A DNA stretch of 19,123 bases from JANNMJ01 sp031397815. Lineage in GTDB: Bacteria > Bacteroidota > Bacteroidia > Cytophagales > Hymenobacteraceae. The notes beneath the pieces were generated by a model, which saw only the letters and a list, made by a program, of their open reading frames with translations, made no database searches and was not told where the DNA came from. The stretch lies in NCBI GenBank assembly GCA_031397815.1, contig JANNMJ010000192.1:1-19123 (forward strand). Direction: 5' to 3'. The translations under genes were made by a program, and so were the position numbers. Numbering within the stretch: position 1 is the stretch's first letter; every line of letters begins with the position of its first letter. Shown here one piece after another: positions 13,558 through 19,123 of this stretch.

Positions 13558-16500
13558 CTACTCAACGACCACGCGCCGCACCACCGTAGCAGTACCGGCC
13601 TGTAACCGCAGCGAGTACACACCGTGGGCGAGGCCCGAGGTGCTGATGCCGCCCTCCGTGATGCCAGCCCGAGCGGTCAGAGCCGCGTGGCTTACTTCAC
13701 GGCCCAGGTTGTCAAGGAGCGTAGCGCGCACGGCGCTCACCGTCGTCGGCAGACCCGTCAGCGCGATCCGCAGCTCGGTGCCGGTAGCCACTGGGTTAGG
13801 GTACACCTGCACCCCAACGCCGTTCAGAGCCGCCGTCACGCCCAGTGGGCTGGAAGCTGGCGAGAACACCAGCTCGAAGCGGGCACCGCGGAACGAGGCA
13901 TCCATCGAGAACGCGTACGTCGGGTTCACGCGGATATCCTGGCTCGTGCCGGTGGCCAGGTCGCGGAGCAACACCCGCGTATCGGCGGGCAGGTTGGCGG
14001 CCGCAGCCAAGCTGAGCTTGTAAGCTCCGGTGATGGCTACTTCCACACCCAGCGGCACCACCGTGGTAGCGGTCGCATCGAAGGCGGGCAGGCCGTTCAC
14101 TGCCAGATCATCGCCACCCGCGGTACGGGTGAAGAGGGATGGCATGGCACCCGTCGAGCGCAGCTTGAAGCCGTCGAAACGGTCGTCAGCGGCAGGCGTT
14201 GCGCCGGTTTCGAAGTAAACCGTCGTCAGGTCAGGCGTTACGCGGCCCACCTGATTCAGCGCCAGCTCCACCATCGGCCGCAGGTCGGCGGTGTTGGAAG
14301 CGCGGAAATGGCTCGGGTTTTCGTAAGTCGTCGGACGCAGCGCGTTCGTGAATTGCAACGGAGCGGTGCCCGTCGTGGTGCGCCGCACGAAGAAGCCCTG
14401 CGCCATCGGGATGAGACCGTTCGTGAGCGAACCCAAGCCGTTGGCCCGCGTCAGGTACACGCCGTCGAGGCCGTTCGTGAACGGCTGCTCCGACTTGAAC
14501 ACCGACACCTGCGAGTTCAGACCGGCAGCCGTCAGGTCGCCCGCCGGAATCAGATCCCAATCCATCGGCGATGGGTATGGGTTGCCGAGCAGGTTCCAGC
14601 CGGAGTTGATCAGCCCGTTGGTATTCTGCACCTGAACGGCGACGTTGCCGTTGGCGAGCGTACCCACGAAATCAGGCTTAACCGTGCCACGCATGTACAC
14701 CGTGTAGCCACGGCCCGACTCCATTGGGTCAGACAAGGCGTTCGGCGAGCGGTAACCGCGCTCGAACAACGGGAAAGCGTTGTTCACGCGATCATCGGAG
14801 TAATCGAACACGTTCGGGTACGGCACCACCGCGCCGTAGACCAATGGGTCAGGGGCGCTGTTGTACGTCGGGTTCACCACCGGCGAGAACGACGGCAGCG
14901 ACGTGACGGCCAGATCGGCAACCGTCGTGTTCGTCACGGGCGGCGCCAAGTGGCGGTAGCCCAGGCCAGGGTTGGCGCTTGGGTCGATGAAGCGCTGTAC
15001 GCGCACCGGCCCGATCACGCTACCACCCACTGCGTTAACGACCATTGCCGTGCCGGCAGCGTCGGAGAGGAGCGTCATCGACTGCGAATTCGTCGTCAGA
15101 GCGCCTTCGAGCGTCAACAGGCGATGCACTTGCATCGTCGCTGGTGCTTCGAGGGTCACACCGGAGTTACCCACGGTGAGGTTTTCGAACATCGTCTGAC
15201 GCGTGCCGCTGAACGTCGTTGGCGTAGCGCCGGTGACGCCCAGTGCCACCGTAGAGGCGGTGTTGGTCACGAACGATCCGTTGTTGACGAACGAGCCGTT
15301 GATGGTCAGCGTGCCGGCCGTCTGGGTCAGCGTTGCACCCGCCTGGATAGCCACGCCACCGAGGGTGGTGCTGGCCGCCAAGACTGGCATATTCACCGCG
15401 TTGGCTGGCACCGTGATGGGGGCCGTAGGGAGGAAGGTCGCCAGGTCGGCTTCACGCGCTGGGAAGAAGTTGCCCACTACCGTAGGCGAGCTGCTAACCT
15501 CACCGGTGAAGATCGGCCGGTCGGTGACGGCAATCTGGAACGGACCGCTGGTTGTGGCCGTGGCGGTCTGCAGAGACACCCGAATCAGCATCGACGCGCC
15601 CGGCGTGAGGCTGGTAACCCGCACCGAAGACAGGTCGCCGAGGCCCGAGTCATCATCGCAACCACGCACCGTCAGCGAGCCGCTGCAGCTCGTGTAATCG
15701 TAGAGATACAGACGGGAGTCGCCGTAAGTCGAACCGACTGGGCGGCGCATGTCAATGTTCAGCTCACCCGATGCGGGCACCGTGACTTTGAAGAACACAT
15801 CGCGCAGAGCGGTCGACAGACCCGAGCACGTTCCGACGATGGTCGGATTGGAATCCGTCGCGCCGAGGTTAGTGCCCGTCGTGAACGTCGGCCGGTTAGT
15901 CTGCACGGCCAGAGTCGTTGCTCCGCACGGTTCGTCGTTGGCCGGCGCCACCGGACCCACCCGGCGGATGCCCGTTGGGTTAGAGGTCGTGAGCGCGTAG
16001 TCGGTACCACCGATGGTAACGACGTTCGGCAGCACCTGCGCGTCGAGCGTATCACCGATAACGGCCGTCGACTTCAGGCTGTACGTCAGGTACAGGTAGT
16101 TATTACCCGACGGCAGATCGTAGTTCAGGCCCGAGAATACAGCGTCGCCGCTGCCGGTGAAGTTGCGCGTGCCGAGCAGCGTAGCGTTGTTAAAGTCGAA
16201 TGCGGTCTGGTTCGAAACCCAGAGCTTCACCCCGTTAGTGATGAGGTTGGCATCCGAAGTGTTATTCGAGCGGAACGTGATGGATTGCAGCGGCAGCGAG
16301 CCGACGCCACCCACAACCCGCAGCTGCACCCGAATGATCGCTTCGTTCAGCTTGCCGCGCGGAATGTCATCGCCCGAGTTGAGCTGAGTAGCCGTGCGGG
16401 GCGTCGAAACCACTTTGGGTTGCTGCGAAACGCAGATCGTAAAGTCGCCGGGCGTCGTCACCGTCGTGGCTACTCCGAAGCCATACACGCGCACATAGTA

Positions 16501-19123
16501 CTGCTGACCGGGTGTCAGGCCGCTGGCATCGAGCTGCTCGATAGCGCTAGCGCCGGTTGATTCCTCACAGAAAATTTCCTGGAACGTGCCGGGAGTAGTT
16601 TCCTGCAGAAGCTGCACGACTGCATCGAAGCTCGTAGCACCCGTTACGGTGATGCTCGGCGAGGTGATGCTCGGCGTGAACTTGTACCAAACGTCGTCGT
16701 CGGGGTTGCCGGCCGTCGTGGCGGTGCAGACCGGGATGCCCGTCGTACCCGTTGCCAGCACCGTGGTGCCGAGCGTAGGCGAAACGCAGCCCGTCGGGCC
16801 GACAGCCAGCGTGATAGCGCCGGCAGGCTCGTCGTTAGCTGGTACGGTCAGGCCCTGTACGCAGATCGTGAATGCGCCCGAAGGCTCACCCGTGACTGCG
16901 CCGTGAACGCGGAGGAAGTACGTATCGCCGGCCACCAGATTGATCCGGGTCAGCGACTCGAAACCGTCGGTGTTGGCATTACGGCAGAGAACGCTCGTGA
17001 GAGAGCCGCAGGCGCCCGAGAACAGTTGCAGGGCGGGGTTGAAGCCCGTGCCTTGCACCGTAGCGCGGATGGCACCCGAAGCAGGCGCCACGAACGAGTA
17101 CCAAACGTCGTCGTCAACGGCCGTGATGCCGCAGAGCGTGAGCGTTGGGTTCGATCCCGTTGAGTTCACCGTAGTGCCGTTGGTGGTCACGCAGGCCGAG
17201 TTAACTGGCAGGCTGATGGCACCAGCGCACTCATCGTTCGCTACCACCGTGAACGAGCGGGCGCAAATCGTGAAGTTGCCGCGGTTGGTGAGCAACGCGC
17301 CAAGCGAGTAAACGCGGACGTAGTACGTCGTACCGATCGACAGGCCCGTCCGGACGAGCGACTCCGTGCCGCTGGTCGTAGCGTTAGAGCAAAACATGTT
17401 CGTGAGCGAAGCGCACGAACCACTCATCAGCTCAATCACGCCGTTGAACGAGGCAACACCGGCCACCGAGATCTCGATGGCGTTGGTGGTAGCAACGAAT
17501 TTGTACCACACATCGTCGTCGGCCGTACCCGCGCAAGTAGTGCTTGGGTTCGGGCCGGTAGCGCCGCGCGTCGTGCCGCTCACGATGGTCGAGCAGAGTG
17601 CATTCGGCGTCAGGGTCACGGCACCGGCACACTCGTCGTTGACGGGTGGGTCTGGCGTTTCATACACGTCCATCGCGAAGCCGCCGTACGTGGTGGTGGT
17701 CGTGCCCCAGCCCGTACCCGATTCGTAAACGCGGACGTAATAGGTCGCGCCGCCGGTCAGGGCCGTTGCTTGGATAGTCTCGGTCGAGCCGAGCGTCGTC
17801 GTTGCGTTCTGGCAGTCGATAGCCGTCAGCGTACCGCAAGCGCCGCTGAAGAGCTGCAGGATGGGGTTGTAGCCCTGCGTGCCAGCTACGCGGATCGTGA
17901 TGTTCTTCGCCGGGCCGGCAGGCACGGTGAAGGCAAACCAGACGTCGTCGTCGGGGTTACCGGGCGTTGCGGCGCTACACACGGGGATGCTTGGGCTTGC
18001 CGTAGCATTAGCCGAAGAGTAAAGCGTGCAGAAGTAATCAGCAGGGTCGGAACCGACGTTGAGCTGAATGGCACCCGAGCAGTTGTCGTTGGCCGGAGCC
18101 ATTGCGGCTGGCGCGAACGTCGGTACGTAAGTGCCGGGCACGAACGAGATCATCGAGTTACAAGCCGGAATCCGCTTCAGACCGTCATTGGCGAGATTCG
18201 CGAATTCCGCGCTGTTCTCAACCTGCTGCGAGGCGATCTCAGTAGCAGGGTTGCCGCTCAGACCGAGCGAGTACGTATAGATCGAAGCCGCACCGGCACC
18301 GTCGATCTGCGACATCAAGCCGTAGGAGAATTCGATGCGGTCAGTCCCTTCACGAAGCTTCACTTGAAAGTTCAGGTTCGAACCCGTTACACCAGAGCGC
18401 TTCCAGCTCATCCATTCGATGGTGAGGGTCTGCGCACCGGGCGTACCCGTGACCGCGTAACGGATCGAGTCGAGCGACAGGCCGGTCAGATCTTCCCACA
18501 GCGGCGCGAGCACCATTGGCGTGGTGGCAAGGTCGAGGTCGTTGGTCGTTCCGGTGTTGGTAACGGTTGGGTCGAGGGTGATGAAACCGTTGGTCGAAAT
18601 CTTCATCCCCGTCACGAGGCTGCCCGAACCGGCCGTACCGGCGCTCGGGTAATGGAACGTGAACCCATTCGGGAACAACGTAGTGTTCGAGAACAGCATC
18701 GCGTCGCTGAGCTGCGTATCAATGCTGGTGCCGCTGAACGGCACGGCCGCAGAGGCCGTGGGGTTCGCGTCGGTCGGCCGGATGCTCTGGTACGTGATAC
18801 CCGCCGAGCGCGTAATGGCGTAATTCATCGGCGCCTTGCTGGTCGTGAAGTTCACCGGACCCACGCGCGACGACTGCGTGCCACCGCAATCGCGGCGGAT
18901 GTAAACGTCGTAAGCCGTGTTAGCCGCGCGCCCCGTAATGATGTACGGCGACGACGTCAGGCCGGAAATCACCGTGCCGGTGCCGGGCGTGAAGCCCGCC
19001 GGGCCGAATTCGACCTGAGCCGTTCCGCCGCCCACTCCGAACGAGAAGTTGACCTGCGCCGTGTTGCTGGTTATGTTGTCGACGGACAGGCCGCTGAGCG
19101 ATGGGCAAGCCGGAGCCGGCGCA
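13558..19123 (-). CDS. Giant T9SS cargo protein with PPC-like repeats, N-terminus outside window
   Basis: The frame is open to the window edge: 1854 codons are visible, and the codon at 19033-19035 is an internal GTG, not a start. Numbering from the first visible residue, an FN3 module runs to about 95 (VEFGPAGFTPGTG, IRRDCG). It is followed by a beta domain (about 100-330, GMKISTNGFITLD) like the N-terminal domain of the neighbouring protein. Four PPC-like modules begin at about 343, 494, 628 and 762 (ANDNC, VNDEC, ANDEC, ANDEP; each with DDDVWYxF and YYVRVY-type strands). A different beta domain follows (about 900-1050), then a fifth PPC module (about 1061-1200), a Thr/Asn-rich beta-helix-like stretch (about 1225-1380), and a region with SGWNLLGNPYPSPMDW. 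The end is a T9SS sorting tail (VQVYPNPVATG to GLAHGVYSLRL). Probably a surface or released protein; no catalytic site is recognised. Confidence 0.92.
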   Translation of the reverse strand, partial: APAPACPSLSGLSVDNITSNTAQVNFSFGVGGGTAQVEFGPAGFTPGTGTVISGLTSSPYIITGRAANTAYDVYIRRDCGGTQSSRVGPVNFTTSKAPMNYAITRSAGITYQSIRPTDANPTASAAVPFSGTSIDTQLSDAMLFSNTTLFPNGFTFHYPSAGTAGSGSLVTGMKISTNGFITLDPTVTNTGTTNDLDLATTPMVLAPLWEDLTGLSLDSIRYAVTGTPGAQTLTIEWMSWKRSGVTGSNLNFQVKLREGTDRIEFSYGLMSQIDGAGAASIYTYSLGLSGNPATEIASQQVENSAEFANLANDGLKRIPACNSMISFVPGTYVPTFAPAAMAPANDNCSGAIQLNVGSDPADYFCTLYSSANATASPSIPVCSAATPGNPDDDVWFAFTVPAGPAKNITIRVAGTQGYNPILQLFSGACGTLTAIDCQNATTTLGSTETIQATALTGGATYYVRVYESGTGWGTTTTTYGGFAMDVYETPDPPVNDECAGAVTLTPNALCSTIVSGTTRGATGPNPSTTCAGTADDDVWYKFVATTNAIEISVAGVASFNGVIELMSGSCASLTNMFCSNATTSGTESLVRTGLSIGTTYYVRVYSLGALLTNRGNFTICARSFTVVANDECAGAISLPVNSACVTTNGTTVNSTGSNPTLTLCGITAVDDDVWYSFVAPASGAIRATVQGTGFNPALQLFSGACGSLTSVLCRNANTDGFESLTRINLVAGDTYFLRVHGAVTGEPSGAFTICVQGLTVPANDEPAGAITLAVGPTGCVSPTLGTTVLATGTTGIPVCTATTAGNPDDDVWYKFTPSITSPSITVTGATSFDAVVQLLQETTPGTFQEIFCEESTGASAIEQLDASGLTPGQQYYVRVYGFGVATTVTTPGDFTICVSQQPKVVSTPRTATQLNSGDDIPRGKLNEAIIRVQLRVVGGVGSLPLQSITFRSNNTSDANLITNGVKLWVSNQTAFDFNNATLLGTRNFTGSGDAVFSGLNYDLPSGNNYLYLTYSLKSTAVIGDTLDAQVLPNVVTIGGTDYALTTSNPTGIRRVGPVAPANDEPCGATTLAVQTNRPTFTTGTNLGATDSNPTIVGTCSGLSTALRDVFFKVTVPASGELNIDMRRPVGSTYGDSRLYLYDYTSCSGSLTVRGCDDDSGLGDLSSVRVTSLTPGASMLIRVSLQTATATTSGPFQIAVTDRPIFTGEVSSSPTVVGNFFPAREADLATFLPTAPITVPANAVNMPVLAASTTLGGVAIQAGATLTQTAGTLTINGSFVNNGSFVTNTASTVALGVTGATPTTFSGTRQTMFENLTVGNSGVTLEAPATMQVHRLLTLEGALTTNSQSMTLLSDAAGTAMVVNAVGGSVIGPVRVQRFIDPSANPGLGYRHLAPPVTNTTVADLAVTSLPSFSPVVNPTYNSAPDPLVYGAVVPYPNVFDYSDDRVNNAFPLFERGYRSPNALSDPMESGRGYTVYMRGTVKPDFVGTLANGNVAVQVQNTNGLINSGWNLLGNPYPSPMDWDLIPAGDLTAAGLNSQVSVFKSEQPFTNGLDGVYLTRANGLGSLTNGLIPMAQGFFVRRTTTGTAPLQFTNALRPTTYENPSHFRASNTADLRPMVELALNQVGRVTPDLTTVYFETGATPAADDRFDGFKLRSTGAMPSLFTRTAGGDDLAVNGLPAFDATATTVVPLGVEVAITGAYKLSLAAAANLPADTRVLLRDLATGTSQDIRVNPTYAFSMDASFRGARFELVFSPASSPLGVTAALNGVGVQVYPNPVATGTELRIALTGLPTTVSAVRATLLDNLGREVSHAALTARAGITEGGISTSGLAHGVYSLRLQAGTATVVRRVVVE
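15520..18096 (-). repeat. PPC-like module repeats in the giant T9SS protein
   Basis: Module starts, judged by the (A/V)ND(E/N)(C/P) opening, fall at about 18096, 17643, 17241, 16839 and 15942. Modules 2, 3 and 4 begin exactly 402 nt (134 codons) apart; module 1 is 50 codons' worth of DNA longer at its end than expected by about 16 codons, and module 5 is separated from module 4 by an unrelated domain. Shared positions include GA(I/V)xL, CxxTxxxxDDDVWY, SGxC/CxN and TYYVRVY. The GTCGTCGTC-type DNA encoding DDD recurs near 16695, 17108, 17513 and 17945. Confidence 0.8.

Noticed and set aside
13624..16560. 978-codon open frame on the + strand opposite the giant secreted protein
   Set aside because: Its translation is Arg/His/Gly/Val-rich with no domain, signal peptide or hydrophobic pattern, whereas the minus strand encodes clear PPC and T9SS motifs. 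It is an antisense artefact of GC-rich codon use.
15520..18096. CRISPR-like interpretation of the regular spacing
   Set aside because: The period is 402 nt, in frame and protein-coding, with diverged modules; there are no short identical repeats with unique spacers.
19033..19035. GTG as the start of the giant T9SS protein
   Set aside because: The frame continues upstream without a stop to the window edge and encodes the first half of the same FN3 module, so the gene is truncated by the window.

Overview
The window comes from a high-GC member of the Bacteroidota, possibly a Hymenobacter-like Cytophagales. Four observations support this: two very large secreted proteins with type IX secretion (T9SS) C-terminal sorting tails; promoter-like TAnnTTTG boxes just upstream of genes; no convincing Shine-Dalgarno sequences at starts; and ccm proteins of the style seen in this phylum (CcmE with a CxxxY heme site, a short CcmD with a signal peptide). 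The genus is an inference only.

Left part, + strand (1-8150): a cytochrome c maturation (ccm) cluster, ccmB-ccmC-ccmD-ccmE, then ccmF about 3.1 kb later. CcmB and CcmC are membrane parts of the heme-handling module, CcmE is the periplasmic heme chaperone, and CcmF is the heme-ligation membrane protein. Three genes sit between ccmE and ccmF: an OLD/AAA_21-type ATPase, a DUF4276 protein with a Toprim-like acidic pattern, and a small secreted cysteine-rich beta-sandwich protein. The first two are 9 nt apart and start only 13 nt after ccmE. They look like a two-gene ATPase plus nuclease-like module of the kind known from anti-phage defence (PARIS, Gabija and OLD are the nearest analogues), inserted into a housekeeping cluster. 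This is the best candidate in the window for an under-described system.

Middle (8150-9730): a terminator hairpin with a promoter-like box; a short secreted protein of unknown function; a 116-bp palindromic MITE/REP-like element; a nearly perfect A/T-flanked hairpin; and, on the minus strand, a 185-residue protein. That protein has the three-helix ethylene-binding domain of plant ETR1, with the Asp, Tyr, Pro, Cys and His positions all conserved at identical spacing. It then stops after a coiled coil, without any kinase domain.

Right part, minus strand (9732-19123): two adjacent giant T9SS cargo proteins, each followed by a hairpin terminator. The first (1231 aa) is complete: signal peptide, N-terminal beta domain, three FN3 plus jelly-roll units, a fourth FN3 and a sorting tail. 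The second is cut by the window edge (1854 codons visible). It carries an FN3, a similar N-terminal-type domain, five PPC-like 'NDE/C' modules (three starting exactly 402 nt apart), a long beta-rich region and a sorting tail. The two look like module-shuffled paralogues likely to act at the cell surface or outside the cell. No tRNA, rRNA, CRISPR array or transposase gene was seen.
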